A DNA stretch of 64,000 bases from Dolichospermum sp. DET69 (lineage in GTDB: Bacteria > Cyanobacteriota > Cyanobacteriia > Cyanobacteriales > Nostocaceae): the NCBI GenBank assembly GCA_017355425.1, contig CP070233.1:5179501-5243500 (forward strand). Direction: 5' to 3'. The notes under the pieces are model-generated. The model had not been told where the DNA came from, ran no database searches, and was given only the letters and a program-made list of their open reading frames with translations. This document shows positions 49,760 to 59,962 of the stretch, in pieces. The stretch's first letter is position 1; each line of letters starts with the position of its first letter. The translations under genes and the position numbers were made by a program.

Positions 49760-51580
49760 ATGTCGCCAAATCAAGAAACCCAACCAGCCGAAAAAATCTA
49801 TTTACCCCGTACCAGCGAATCAGAAACATTAAAAAAGATTCGTCACACAGCTTCGCATATCATGGCAATGGCAGTGCAAAAGCTGTTTCCTAAAGCGCAA
49901 GTTACAATTGGACCTTGGATTGAAAATGGGTTTTATTATGACTTTGATAGTCCAGAACCCTTTAGCGATAAGGATTTGAAAACCATTCAAAAAGAAATGG
50001 TGAAGATTATTAATCGCAAATTGCCATTAGTTCGGGAAGAAGTTAGTAGAGAAGAAGCACAAAGCCGCATTGAAGCTATTAAAGAACCCTATAAGCTGGA
50101 AATTCTCGGAGATATTAAAGAAGAACCCATCACAATTTACCATTTAGGAGATCTATGGTGGGATTTGTGCGCTGGTCCCCACCTCGAAAATACTAGCGAA
50201 ATTAATCCCAAAGCTATAGAATTAGAAAGCGTCGCTGGTGCTTATTGGCGGGGCAATGAGAATAATGCCCAATTACAGCGCATTTATGCCACTGCTTGGG
50301 AAACTCCCGAACAACTTGCAGAGTATAAACGCCGGAAAGAAGAAGCCCTGCGCCGTGACCATCGTAAACTAGGGAAAGAACTAGGATTGTTTATCTTTTC
50401 TGATTTAGTCGGTCCTGGTTTACCTTTGTGGACTCCTAAAGGGACTTTACTCAAAACGATTTTAGAAGACTTCCTCAAAAAAGAACAATTAAAACGGGGT
50501 TATTTACCTGTATCTACTCCTCACATTGCCAGAGTTGATTTGTTTAAAACATCTGGACACTGGCAGAAATACAAGGAAGATATGTTTCCTTTAATGGCTG
50601 AAGATGAGGAAGCAAGAGCCATAGAACAGGGTTTTGTCCTCAAGCCAATGAACTGTCCTTTCCATATCCAAATATACAAGAGTGAATTACGCTCTTATCG
50701 GGAATTACCGATGCGTTTGGCAGAATTTGGCACAGTTTACCGTTATGAACAATCGGGAGAATTGGGTGGTTTAACCAGAGTGCGCGGTTTTACTGTTGAT
50801 GATTCTCACTTGTTTGTGACTCCTGAACAGCTAGACAGTGAATTTCTCAATGTTGTAGATTTGATTTTGAGCGTTTTCAAAAGTCTGCAATTAAAGAATT
50901 TTAAAGCTAGACTCAGTTTCCGTGATCCTACCAGTGATAAGTATATTGGTTCCGATGAAGCTTGGGATAAAGCTGAGGGGGCGATTCGTCGCGCTGTGGA
51001 ACAGTTGGGAATGGATTATTTTGAAGGGATTGGGGAAGCGGCTTTTTATGGACCAAAGCTTGATTTTATCTTCAGTGATGCTTTAGAACGGGAATGGCAA
51101 TTGGGAACTGTCCAGGTAGATTATAATTTGCCGGAACGTTTTGATTTAGAATACGTGGCTGAAGATGGTTCGCGCAAACGTCCGGTAATGATTCACCGCG
51201 CCCCTTTTGGATCTTTAGAACGGTTAATTGGGATTTTAATTGAAGAGTATGCGGGTGATTTTCCGTTATGGTTAGCACCTGTGCAAATTAGGCTTTTACC
51301 TGTCGGTGATGTTCAGTTAGATTTTACCAAAGAGGTGGCAGCAAAGATGGTGGCGTTGGGTATTCGGGCGGAAGTTGATTTAAGTGGCGATCGCTTGGGT
51401 AAGTTGATTCGCAACGCCGAAAAGGATAAAATACCTGTAATGGCCGTGGTTGGTGCCAAGGAAGTGGAAGCCAATAGTTTGAGTATTCGTACCCGTGCTT
51501 CTGGGGAATTGGGAGTAATCACCGTAGATGAAGTTGCGGGTAAAATTACAGAAGCGATTACTAACTTTAGTAACTTCTAA
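49760..51580 (+). CDS. thrS: Threonyl-tRNA synthetase
   Basis: A 606-aa class-II synthetase. It lacks the N-terminal TGS domain and begins near the N2 editing domain (LKKIRHTASHIMAMAVQKLF with HxxxH; later Cys/His in DLCAGPHLENT). The catalytic core carries motif 1 (LKKEQLKRGYLPVSTPHI), motif 2 (FGTVYRYEQSGELGGLTRVR) and motif 3 (GSLERLIGILIEEYAG). A C-terminal anticodon-binding domain follows. A TGS-less ThrRS of this size is one of the forms found in cyanobacteria. It is a single gene. Confidence 0.94.
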   Translation: MSPNQETQPAEKIYLPRTSESETLKKIRHTASHIMAMAVQKLFPKAQVTIGPWIENGFYYDFDSPEPFSDKDLKTIQKEMVKIINRKLPLVREEVSREEAQSRIEAIKEPYKLEILGDIKEEPITIYHLGDLWWDLCAGPHLENTSEINPKAIELESVAGAYWRGNENNAQLQRIYATAWETPEQLAEYKRRKEEALRRDHRKLGKELGLFIFSDLVGPGLPLWTPKGTLLKTILEDFLKKEQLKRGYLPVSTPHIARVDLFKTSGHWQKYKEDMFPLMAEDEEARAIEQGFVLKPMNCPFHIQIYKSELRSYRELPMRLAEFGTVYRYEQSGELGGLTRVRGFTVDDSHLFVTPEQLDSEFLNVVDLILSVFKSLQLKNFKARLSFRDPTSDKYIGSDEAWDKAEGAIRRAVEQLGMDYFEGIGEAAFYGPKLDFIFSDALEREWQLGTVQVDYNLPERFDLEYVAEDGSRKRPVMIHRAPFGSLERLIGILIEEYAGDFPLWLAPVQIRLLPVGDVQLDFTKEVAAKMVALGIRAEVDLSGDRLGKLIRNAEKDKIPVMAVVGAKEVEANSLSIRTRASGELGVITVDEVAGKITEAITNFSNF

Positions 51581-52119
51581 AACAACTACGAGGGTAAAGC
51601 CAGCGCTTCATTGGTGTCAACTTAAGTAAGGGCGTATTGCAATACGCCCCTACTTATCCGTTGGCTTCCACACCTGTCAGGGAATTTATTCCCTGTCTAA
51701 TAGCTCAAGTCCACGCTTAGTGGATTTGTGGAATTTTCCAATTGTTTAGTTATCAAAAGACAACTTTGGCTATTAGCAAGGAACTTGAGTTCATTGCGGG
51801 ATGTAGGTTTTACGTTAAGTTGACACCAATAAGCATTGCTAAAGCCCTACATAAATCGAAGAGGATTGCCATGACTATAAATATAATCTTGAAACCTTAA
51901 AATTTTCTGCGCTCCTGTGTGAAAAAATTATCTTTTTACCCAGCAAAATCCCAAAATTTTTACTTATCATCAAGCAGATTCATCTAGTCAATCATTAGCA
52001 TAAGATTTACTTAGGTATATATTCTCTTATGCTAATCTAGGGAAGAAACTTATAAAGAAATTGTTACAAAGTTTAGTAGAATGACCTCATTACACAAATG
52101 AGTATTTTTTCTTATTGAC
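51581..52119. other. Intergenic region with a 221-bp inverted-repeat element
   Basis: 539 bp between thrS and ndhD. The first half is the element at 51610-51830. The remaining ~290 bp is AT-rich and should contain the ndhD promoter. No gene is seen. Confidence 0.55.
51610..51830. repeat. MITE-like element with 16-bp perfect terminal inverted repeats
   Basis: ATTGGTGTCAACTTAA (51610-51625) and TTAAGTTGACACCAAT (51815-51830) are exact inverses. Inside are the GGGCGTATTGCAATACGCCC palindrome (shared with 26753-26780) and an ACCTGTCAGG motif also present at 21851. No target duplication was identified with confidence. Confidence 0.65.
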
Positions 52120-53808
52120 ATGATAGCGGATCAATTTCCTTGGCTTACCGCAATTGTCCTATTTCCCCTCCTGGCATCCTTTCTTATCCCTGTATTGCCT
52201 GATAAAGATGGCAAACTTGTCCGTTGGTATGCACTGGGCGTAGGTATTGCCGACTTTGTTTTGATGTGTTACGCCTTTTGGAAGCATTACGATGCCAGTA
52301 ATACCAGTTTTCAACTCGTAGAAAATTATGCCTGGATGCCCCAGATAGGACTCCACTGGGCAGTTTCCGTTGATGGCATTTCCGCACCGTTGGTACTTTT
52401 AGCGGGCTTTGTTACCACATTGGCGATTTTTTCAGCTTGGCAAGTTGACCGCAGACCAAAGCTTTTCTATTTTCTCATGCTTGTGTTGTATTCTGCACAG
52501 GTTGGGGTATTTGTCGCCCAAGACTTACTGTTATTTTTCATCATGTGGGAAGTTGAACTAATTCCCGTATATTTACTAGTTTGTATTTGGGGTGGACAAC
52601 GGCGACGCTACGCAGCTACAAAATTTTTACTTTATACCGCAGCAGCTTCTATATTTATCTTGGTAGCAGCCCTAGGATTGGGCTTCAATGGTGGCGGAAA
52701 TGTCACTTTTGATGTTGCAGAACTGGCACAAAAACAATATCCCCTCACGCTGCAACTGTTACTATATGCAGGTTTGTTAATTGCCTTCGGCGTAAAATTG
52801 GCAATTTTCCCCTTCCATACTTGGCTACCTGATGCCCACGGTGAAGCATCTTCTCCCGTATCTATGATTTTGGCGGGCGTGTTGTTGAAAATGGGTGGAT
52901 ATGGACTAATTCGCCTGAATCTTGACCTGCTTGCCGATGCTCATGTTTACTTTGCCCCGGTTTTGGCTATTCTCGGTGTTGTCAATATTATCTATGGTGC
53001 TTTAAATTCTTTTGCCCAAACGAATATGAAACGGCGTTTGGCTAATTCATCAATTTCCCACATGGGTTTTGTATTACTAGGAATTGCATCTTTCACCGAT
53101 TTGGGCATCAACGGCGCAATGTTGCAAATGATCTCCCATGGCTTAATTGCTTCCGTGTTGTTCTTTTTGGCTGGTGTAACTTATGACCGTTCCCGCACAA
53201 TGGTAATGGCAGAAATGGGCGGTATTGGTCAAGCCATGCCAAAAGTATTTGCGCTCTTTACAATGGGAGCAATGGCATCTTTGGCGTTACCAGGAATGAG
53301 TGGCTTTGTGAGTGAACTGGCGATTTTTATCGGCATCACAACTAGCGATGTTTACACTTCCACATTCTGCACTGTCACGGTTTTTCTAGCCGCTGTGGGA
53401 GTTATTCTCACACCTATTTATCTACTTTCTATGCTGCGTCAAGTATTTTACGGTTCTGGAGCAGCCCTGATGTGCGATATTAACAATGTCGGCTTTGAAA
53501 ATCTCGAAGATGAAGGAACGGCTTGTTTTGGTACAGATTGTCTCCTCCCTGGGGAAACTTTATATACTGATGCCAGACCCCGTGAAGTGTTTATTGCCAC
53601 CTGTTTTCTGGTGTTGATTATTGGCATTGGTTTCTATCCGAAAGTGGCTATGCAGATGTATGACGCGAAAACTGTAGCTATCAATACTCATGTTCGCCAA
53701 TCTTATACGATCATTTCCCAAACTAATCCTCGTGTTTATGCCAGTGGATTCTTAAATCCGCAAATTCCAGCAACCGAGTTAACACCTGTCTTGGGAACAT
53801 TAAAATAG
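52120..53808 (+). CDS. ndhD: NAD(P)H-quinone oxidoreductase subunit 4 (NdhD)
   Basis: A 562-aa proton-pumping antiporter-like subunit of thylakoid NDH-1 with about 14 hydrophobic helices. Conserved charged sites are [15 protein letters not shown] (Glu) and [19 protein letters not shown]. The discontinuous-helix Lys lies in the [11 protein letters not shown] region, and [16 protein letters not shown] follows. The ATG at 52120 starts right at the first helix. The gene stands alone without ndhF; the NdhD1 or NdhD2 paralogue cannot be distinguished by eye. Confidence 0.93.
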   Translation: MIADQFPWLTAIVLFPLLASFLIPVLPDKDGKLVRWYALGVGIADFVLMCYAFWKHYDASNTSFQLVENYAWMPQIGLHWAVSVDGISAPLVLLAGFVTTLAIFSAWQVDRRPKLFYFLMLVLYSAQVGVFVAQDLLLFFIMWEVELIPVYLLVCIWGGQRRRYAATKFLLYTAAASIFILVAALGLGFNGGGNVTFDVAELAQKQYPLTLQLLLYAGLLIAFGVKLAIFPFHTWLPDAHGEASSPVSMILAGVLLKMGGYGLIRLNLDLLADAHVYFAPVLAILGVVNIIYGALNSFAQTNMKRRLANSSISHMGFVLLGIASFTDLGINGAMLQMISHGLIASVLFFLAGVTYDRSRTMVMAEMGGIGQAMPKVFALFTMGAMASLALPGMSGFVSELAIFIGITTSDVYTSTFCTVTVFLAAVGVILTPIYLLSMLRQVFYGSGAALMCDINNVGFENLEDEGTACFGTDCLLPGETLYTDARPREVFIATCFLVLIIGIGFYPKVAMQMYDAKTVAINTHVRQSYTIISQTNPRVYASGFLNPQIPATELTPVLGTLK

Positions 53809-53961
53809 GCAACTAACGACTAAGAGAAGTATGGAGAACTTGACACTCTCCTACTCCTTGAATATTTATCAAATTACTTAACTTCATATTGAGGACAAAG
53901 AGAGTTAAGATACTCAAGGTTTCCTAACTTTTTCTATAAAATTATTGCCCTAATTAAACTC

Positions 53962-54627
53962 ATGAATGCTGCTCCCTTAATTCGCTTTACATTTTTATCA
54001 CTCATAACAGTTTTGGGGCTGCTATCACCTGCCTATGCTGAGGCAAAAAAGCCATTAAATCCTGTTAGTCAAACAAAACCCACTACTCCAACAAAACCCA
54101 CTACTCAAACAAAACCCGCTACTCAAACAAAACCTGCTACTCCAGCAAAACCAACTACTCCAGTCAATCCCGTTAATACAGATCAGCCTAACACCCTCAG
54201 CCCAACTGGAATAAGTGGTAATATCTTAAGTATTGAGGGAGGCGATCGCTTAATCAAAGAGGCAGAGCAAGCAGTTACTAGTCAAAACTACACCCTAGCT
54301 ATCAAAAAATTCCAAGAAGCTCGCCAAGTTTATAATCAATTATCCAGCATTTATCAAGACCTCAATGCTAGTTTTACAGGTATTGACATTCGTGCCGCTG
54401 ATTCTCACCGCAAGAATGCCTTAGCAACTGCCCAAAAACGAGATGAAGCCACCTATCAATTAGCCCTAGTACATCGAGCGCAAAATCAGCCAGAATTAGC
54501 TATACCTTTGCTAGTGCAAATCATTAAAAGTCAAAACCCTACCAGAGAATTAGGTAAAAAAGCTTATCAACAATTATTAGAATTAGGTTTTGTAGATGTA
54601 CCCTTTCCCCGTCAAGGTAATAAATAA
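53962..54627 (+). CDS. Secreted protein with Thr/Pro/Lys repeat linker and TPR-like domain
   Basis: A 221-aa protein. The signal peptide (FTFLSLITVLGLLSPAYA, cleavage after AYA-E) is followed by a K-P-T/A-T-P repeat linker (~30-75; units like TKPATQTKPATPAKPTTP). The rest is helical, with LIKEAEQAVTSQNYTLAIKKFQEARQVYNQL and PELAIPLLVQIIK giving a TPR-like helix pair. It is probably periplasmic or cell-envelope bound. No specific family was recognised. ATG 53962. Confidence 0.7.
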   Translation: MNAAPLIRFTFLSLITVLGLLSPAYAEAKKPLNPVSQTKPTTPTKPTTQTKPATQTKPATPAKPTTPVNPVNTDQPNTLSPTGISGNILSIEGGDRLIKEAEQAVTSQNYTLAIKKFQEARQVYNQLSSIYQDLNASFTGIDIRAADSHRKNALATAQKRDEATYQLALVHRAQNQPELAIPLLVQIIKSQNPTRELGKKAYQQLLELGFVDVPFPRQGNK

Positions 54628-54705
54628 TTGGCAAAGGGTAACAGGCAACAGTCAACCGCAACATATCTGTTAATAATAGAGAAGTAAGTTTTTTCAGAAA
54701 TTGCA

Positions 54706-54957
54706 ATGATAAGTCCGCAGCAAGTCGAGGAAATGATCAAGGCAGGGCTGCCAGATGCCCAAGTGCAAGTACAAGACTTGACAGGTGGTGGTGATCACTA
54801 TCAGGTAACAGTAGTTTCATCGCAGTTTGCAGATAAAAGACTGGTGCAACAACACCAACTAGTTTATGGCGCATTGCAACAAGCCCTGTCAAGCGAAGCC
54901 ATTCATGCTTTAGCTCTTAAAACCTACAGTCCCGCAGATTGGCAAGCAGCAAACTAA
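54706..54957 (+). CDS. BolA family protein
   Basis: An 83-aa protein. The class-II KH-like BolA fold has [32 protein letters not shown] and [15 protein letters not shown]. BolA proteins bind 2Fe-2S clusters together with CGFS glutaredoxins in Fe-S and iron sensing. The gene is 87 bp upstream of grxD on the same strand, which supports a BolA-GrxD pair. Confidence 0.92.
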   Translation: MISPQQVEEMIKAGLPDAQVQVQDLTGGGDHYQVTVVSSQFADKRLVQQHQLVYGALQQALSSEAIHALALKTYSPADWQAAN

Positions 54958-55044
54958 TTTGAGATTGAGGATTTTGCATTGAGAAAACAAAATCTAAAAT
55001 TGTATCAACTATTGACTTTCACAAAATAAAGGAAATAACTAATC

Positions 55045-55368
55045 ATGACCCCAGAAACCAAAGCAAAAATTGATAACTTAGTACAACAAAACAAAATTAT
55101 GGTTTTCATGAAGGGCAACAAATTAATGCCCCAATGTGGTTTCTCTAATAATGTCGTGCAAATTCTCAATACCTTGGGAGTTCCCTTTGAAACCCTAGAC
55201 GTACTTGCAGATTCTGAAGTTCGTCAAGGCATCAAAGAATATTCCAACTGGCCAACAATTCCCCAAGTATACGTTAATGGTGAATTCCTGGGCGGTTCTG
55301 ATATTCTGATTGAAATGTACAACAAAGGTGAATTACAAGAAACAGTAGAAGTAGCTCTAGCTTCTTAA
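55045..55368 (+). CDS. grxD: Monothiol (CGFS) glutaredoxin, Grx4 family
   Basis: A 107-aa protein. The active-site motif CGFS is in PQCGFSNNVVQIL. The family WP motif and TIPQVY cis-Pro (WPTIPQVYVNGEFLGGSDI) bind glutathione and the bridging 2Fe-2S cluster. Its role is Fe-S cluster transfer or iron signalling with BolA. AAAGGAAATAA precedes the ATG. Confidence 0.95.
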   Translation: MTPETKAKIDNLVQQNKIMVFMKGNKLMPQCGFSNNVVQILNTLGVPFETLDVLADSEVRQGIKEYSNWPTIPQVYVNGEFLGGSDILIEMYNKGELQETVEVALAS

Positions 55369-55397
55369 TATCATTTTTTAGGTGTAGGTTGGGTTAA

Positions 55398-55560
55398 GAG
55401 GATGTTTTAAAAGTCTCTTGTGGTGTATCAAATATTTTTAGATCCCCCTAAATCCCCCTTAAAAAGGGGGACTTTGATTCTAGTTCCCCCCTCAGAAAGG
55501 GGGGTTAGGGGGGATCAGTAAATGCCTAAAATCACCACCCAAAACTTTTCAAACAACCTC
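55398..55560. mobile_element. 163-bp MITE with TAA target duplication, inserted in another repeat
   Basis: The ends GAGGATGTTTTAAAAG and CTTTTCAAACAACCTC are imperfect inverses, flanked by TAA (55395-55397) and TAA (55561-55563). The flanks GTAGGTTGGGTTAA and GGAACGCAACCCAACACC rejoin into a typical GTAGGTTGGGTT/AACCCAAC palindromic repeat, so this is an insertion into a repeat. Confidence 0.82.
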
Positions 55561-55657
55561 TAAGGAACGCAACCCAACACCTGATTTTTATTAGCTACAA
55601 TTGCAAATTTATTTTTAAATATTAAATTATTTATTACTAATATCTTTTACCAAAACT

Positions 55658-58600
55658 ATGAATAATAAAACAAAGATAGAAGATTGTGGTTATACGTTTA
55701 TAGGTTCAGCCGTTGATAATGTAGTTCGCCATTTTGAAGGCCAATCATCTCTACAATTATATCCTGACTTTCGAGAACGGCGAGAACGTGCTAATGAATT
55801 ATTATTTGAGTTAGTTGGTAAACAACCTGGCTTATTTTATATTCGTCGTCAAGGAACTGGAAAAGAACCAGGAGAAGAAATTTGGGAGTTAATTATTGCC
55901 ACAGACCAAGATAACTTTCAACTACCAAAAAGATTAAAAAAATTAGAAAAAACTTTAGGATTTAAAGCTGCTATTCGTCAAGATGGATATGGCGGATTTA
56001 AAATTTTATCAGCTTATTTACTACATGAATTGCGGGGAAATATTGACGGCTATGCTTTACCTTATTGGTTGCGGTTAATCCCCAATAATCAACATCGTCT
56101 AGATATTCCCAAACCATTATTGGCAAAAATTAAAAATATGCCAATTTGCGGAAATCATGTCCCCACAGAAGATCAACTTAAAGCCTGGAAAGCATTTTTA
56201 AAAGTTGAAGAACGCATTGCTAAATCACGGCAATTTTGTGTATCTTTCCGAATTTATCATAATGGCTCAAATTCTCGACAAATCGCTTTAGAAGTTAAAG
56301 TTAATTCAGCTACCCTTAACGGTTCTGACGAAAATATTTTAGGGATAGAGAACTTTTGGGAACGGGTAAGAAAAGCCAAAAATCAAGAAGTTAAATTTTT
56401 AGATTCTGTACCCACAGACAGAAATCGTCGTAACAGTCGTCAATTAGGAACTATTGAAAAAATTGATCAAAAAAATAATTTGATTCATGTTCGATTAGAA
56501 CGGGAAATAATCGAATATATAGCCAAAGGTAATTATCAACTTCCCAATAAAGGCTATTTATTTTTTGATGCTGCTGGAGATATCAAACAAATTGAACGGA
56601 AAGAAAAAGCCTTAGAACAATTAAAACAAGGACGCACTCAAAATCCCTATTTAGGTAACTTTCTATTTGACGCTTCCCAAGCCAGACCGATTATCAAAAG
56701 GATTAAACTTCAATCAAAAGACTTATTATTATCTACCGCTAATGCTGGACAAAAAGCCGCAGTGGAAAAAGTCCTTTCCGCAGAGGATTTAGTGCTGATT
56801 CAAGGACCTCCAGGTACAGGTAAAACTACCGTAATTGCAGAGATTTGCTATCAGGTAGCATTGCGCGGTGGACGAACATTAATTACATCTCAAGCCAATT
56901 TAGCAGTTGATAACGCCCTCAGTCGCTTAGTTCACAATCCCGTTATTCGCGCTATCAGAAAAGGACGAGCCGAAAAAGTGGGAGAGGAAGGACAACCATT
57001 TTTAGAAGATCAAGTAATTGGTACATGGCTACAAAATACCGCGACTGACTGCGAAAATAATCTCAGTCAACGTCACGAAAATATTAAAATCTTAAATCAA
57101 TTATTACCATTATCATCACGATTTACAGACTATTTTCTCGCGGAGGCAGAAGTAAATCACCAACAGAATGAACTCAAGAATGAAAAACTAAATTTAGAAG
57201 CATCTTATCAAAAACAAGAACTTGAATATAATCAAACTTTAGTAAATAAAAATGAAATTGCATCCTTAATTACTGGGTTAGAAAATATTCTCAAAAATCC
57301 CACTAATATAGATTGGGAATCTTCAGAAATTAACAATTTTTTACCACAAATTAAACCTTATACAGAAAATAACCAACAAGTAGAGGATTTTCGGGAAAAT
57401 GTGCGTCAAGCTATTAAATGTATTGAGGAACTTGGTTTTGTCCGTCCGGGATTTGGTGCATTTGGGTTAGCAGTTTGGTTACAGGAAAATATCACAACTC
57501 ATATTTCTCAATTTAAACCAGGATTAAAGGATGCTAATGATGTTGGTTTAGCTATTTCAGAAGTAGCAAAATTAGTTTATATTTGTCAACAGCATTCTGT
57601 ATCTTTGGAGAAATTAGAAACAGATCATCAAAATTCTCATGACCAAAACGATTTACAGTCAACAATTCAAATTTGGGAAAATCGCAAACGAGAAATTGAT
57701 TATATTGTTGAAGCCATTGTCGAATGGAAATCTACAGCTTACAATAACTTGTATCAAGCATTGAAAGAATGTCAAGAATCTGATTTTGAATTAACAGAAA
57801 GTATGGTGGGTTTACCATTAGGTCTATTAATGTTTGCTAAGACATTAAAATTAACTATTGTTCCTAAAAATTATCAAATCAGTTTACCAGATTGGGGAGT
57901 ATTAACAAAAGCCATATCTTATGAAATAGCGGGTAACTTTACTGATAGAAAAGGGAAAAAACATGATTTTAGTTATTTTTTACAAGAAAGTTTTAGTCAA
58001 ATTCCTATAGTATTATCAAAAATTGATCAAATTCAATGGCAAACAACCTATCAAAAACTCCAAAATTATCAACTCCTGCACCCAAAACAGCGAAAATTGC
58101 TAGTTGAAAATACTCAAGTCTTTTTAATTAGATTAGAAAAAACTTATGGTAAATCCTTTGAATGGAATAATATTGAAGCTACTCTTACCCGCATTACCCA
58201 AGAATTACTAGATATTATCTTAGTTTATGCCCGTCAATGTGTTTTAAGACTTAAAACTGAAGCTGAACAACAATTAGAAATTTTACAAGAACAATTTCAA
58301 GAACTTCCGCAAAATACAATTTCTTCAGAAGAAATATCTGAAGCTAAATCTCAGGTAAAGAAAACTAAAGAAGCTGCTAATTTAAAATTAGCAGAAGTTA
58401 TTAATAAATTACAAGCACTTCATAAACAGCAAAATATCCCGCTGCCATTACGGATTTTAGCAGAAAAATATCTAACTAGACAAGCAAATATTTGGGAAAA
58501 ACCCCGGGAATTTTGTCAACAAGTCAAGTTTTGGGAAAATCGCATCAATGAAATAGAACCTCTAATTTCATCATTAGCACCTTTTACTATTTTAGAAACA

Positions 58601-59962
58601 ATTAAAGACTCTTTAAATCAGGAGTTTACAAATTCACAAGCAGAAGCTGATATTTATCAACAACAAGTTGCAGAATTACGAATCATAATATCTGATTTAG
58701 AACAGCAATTACAATTACAGTTATCAGATAGTTTGATTAGAGAACGGAATTGGTGGCAATCCATTTGGCAAACTATACCAGATAAATTAAAACCAGAATT
58801 ATCTAATGATAATTTATGTGACCCAGACTCTTTAGTCAGTATTCAAAATAAATTTAAGTCATGGAAACGACAGCTAAAAAGTGAAGAAAATTATCTGCAC
58901 AAATATCAAAATTTTGTGCAAGATTGGGTTGCAAAACTCCGTCAACCGTCAGAACGAGATAGTCAAGATCTCAGACGAATTTATTTAGATAATGCTAATG
59001 TAGTGGGGATTACTTGTGTTCAAGCTGCTAATTATAATTTCTCAGAAGAATTTCAATCTTTTGATGTTGTGATTATTGATGAAGTTAGTAAATGCACTCC
59101 TCCAGAGTTACTAATTCCGGCGTTGAAAGGTAAAAAATTAGTCATGGTAGGAGATCATCGGCAATTACCACCCATGCTTGATACTAGCACTGTGGAAGAA
59201 GTTGCTAAAGCAATGGGTAATACTAGAGAAGAATTGCAATTTTTAGAAGAATCATTATTTAAAAGTCAGTTTGAAACCGCTGATAAAAGCATTAAAAAAA
59301 TGCTAAATACTCAATATCGAATGCACCCGATGATTATGGGTGCAATTAATCAATTTTATCATGGTAAATTGGAATGTGGGATTTTAGAACCTGATACCAA
59401 ACGCGCTCATAATTTAGCAGGGGAAGTTATTCAATCTGATCATCATCTATGCTGGGTGAAAATGCCTAGAGAAAATGAGTTTCAAGAAGAACGAAATGGA
59501 ACTTCATTTTTTAATACTAAAGAAATTGATGTGATTGAAAGTATTTGTCAGCAATTTGAAACTGTTTGGGTTCATAAAGTTGCGAATGGAGAACCAAAAA
59601 AAGAAATAGCTGTAATTACATTTTATGGCGCTCAATTAAGAAAAATTGATGAACGCTTACAATCTGAACTTTTTCCTTCTTTACAAATTAGAACGGGTAC
59701 AGTTGACAGATTTCAAGGTATGGAAAGACCAGTGGTAATTGTGAGTATGGTAAGAAATAATCAACAAGGAGATGTGGGATTTGCCAATAAACCAGAACGG
59801 GTAAATGTGGCTTTTTCTCGCGCTCAAGAATTACTGGTAATTGTCGGTTGTCACGATTTATTTACAGCTAAACCCGGTACAGTAGGTAATATGTATTCTC
59901 AAGTTGCAAATACTGTTAATGATCATGGAGGGTTTATTGATGTTTCCTGCTTCTGTAGTTAA
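55658..59962 (+). CDS. Large SF1 (UPF1/DNA2-like) helicase with long coiled-coil insertion
   Basis: A 1434-aa protein. The N-terminal ~370 residues hold an unassigned region including a short beta-rich part (IRLEREIIEYIAKGNYQLP). Walker A is IQGPPGTGKTTVIAE at ~383-397. Some 740 residues of mainly helical, coiled-coil-rich sequence separate it from Walker B, VVIIDEVSKCTPPEL (~1135). Further motifs are MVGDHRQLPPM (~1165), TQYRMHPMI (~1218), VDRFQGMERPVVIVS (~1347) and RVNVAFSRAQELLVIVG (~1380). It is a complete helicase core. Such large two-domain helicases with partner genes often belong to defence islands. It overlaps the next gene by 23 bp. Confidence 0.85.
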   Translation: MNNKTKIEDCGYTFIGSAVDNVVRHFEGQSSLQLYPDFRERRERANELLFELVGKQPGLFYIRRQGTGKEPGEEIWELIIATDQDNFQLPKRLKKLEKTLGFKAAIRQDGYGGFKILSAYLLHELRGNIDGYALPYWLRLIPNNQHRLDIPKPLLAKIKNMPICGNHVPTEDQLKAWKAFLKVEERIAKSRQFCVSFRIYHNGSNSRQIALEVKVNSATLNGSDENILGIENFWERVRKAKNQEVKFLDSVPTDRNRRNSRQLGTIEKIDQKNNLIHVRLEREIIEYIAKGNYQLPNKGYLFFDAAGDIKQIERKEKALEQLKQGRTQNPYLGNFLFDASQARPIIKRIKLQSKDLLLSTANAGQKAAVEKVLSAEDLVLIQGPPGTGKTTVIAEICYQVALRGGRTLITSQANLAVDNALSRLVHNPVIRAIRKGRAEKVGEEGQPFLEDQVIGTWLQNTATDCENNLSQRHENIKILNQLLPLSSRFTDYFLAEAEVNHQQNELKNEKLNLEASYQKQELEYNQTLVNKNEIASLITGLENILKNPTNIDWESSEINNFLPQIKPYTENNQQVEDFRENVRQAIKCIEELGFVRPGFGAFGLAVWLQENITTHISQFKPGLKDANDVGLAISEVAKLVYICQQHSVSLEKLETDHQNSHDQNDLQSTIQIWENRKREIDYIVEAIVEWKSTAYNNLYQALKECQESDFELTESMVGLPLGLLMFAKTLKLTIVPKNYQISLPDWGVLTKAISYEIAGNFTDRKGKKHDFSYFLQESFSQIPIVLSKIDQIQWQTTYQKLQNYQLLHPKQRKLLVENTQVFLIRLEKTYGKSFEWNNIEATLTRITQELLDIILVYARQCVLRLKTEAEQQLEILQEQFQELPQNTISSEEISEAKSQVKKTKEAANLKLAEVINKLQALHKQQNIPLPLRILAEKYLTRQANIWEKPREFCQQVKFWENRINEIEPLISSLAPFTILETIKDSLNQEFTNSQAEADIYQQQVAELRIIISDLEQQLQLQLSDSLIRERNWWQSIWQTIPDKLKPELSNDNLCDPDSLVSIQNKFKSWKRQLKSEENYLHKYQNFVQDWVAKLRQPSERDSQDLRRIYLDNANVVGITCVQAANYNFSEEFQSFDVVIIDEVSKCTPPELLIPALKGKKLVMVGDHRQLPPMLDTSTVEEVAKAMGNTREELQFLEESLFKSQFETADKSIKKMLNTQYRMHPMIMGAINQFYHGKLECGILEPDTKRAHNLAGEVIQSDHHLCWVKMPRENEFQEERNGTSFFNTKEIDVIESICQQFETVWVHKVANGEPKKEIAVITFYGAQLRKIDERLQSELFPSLQIRTGTVDRFQGMERPVVIVSMVRNNQQGDVGFANKPERVNVAFSRAQELLVIVGCHDLFTAKPGTVGNMYSQVANTVNDHGGFIDVSCFCS

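Noticed and set aside
49684-49893. 69-codon ORF overlapping the start of thrS
   Set aside because: It is an out-of-frame shadow of the thrS N-terminus.
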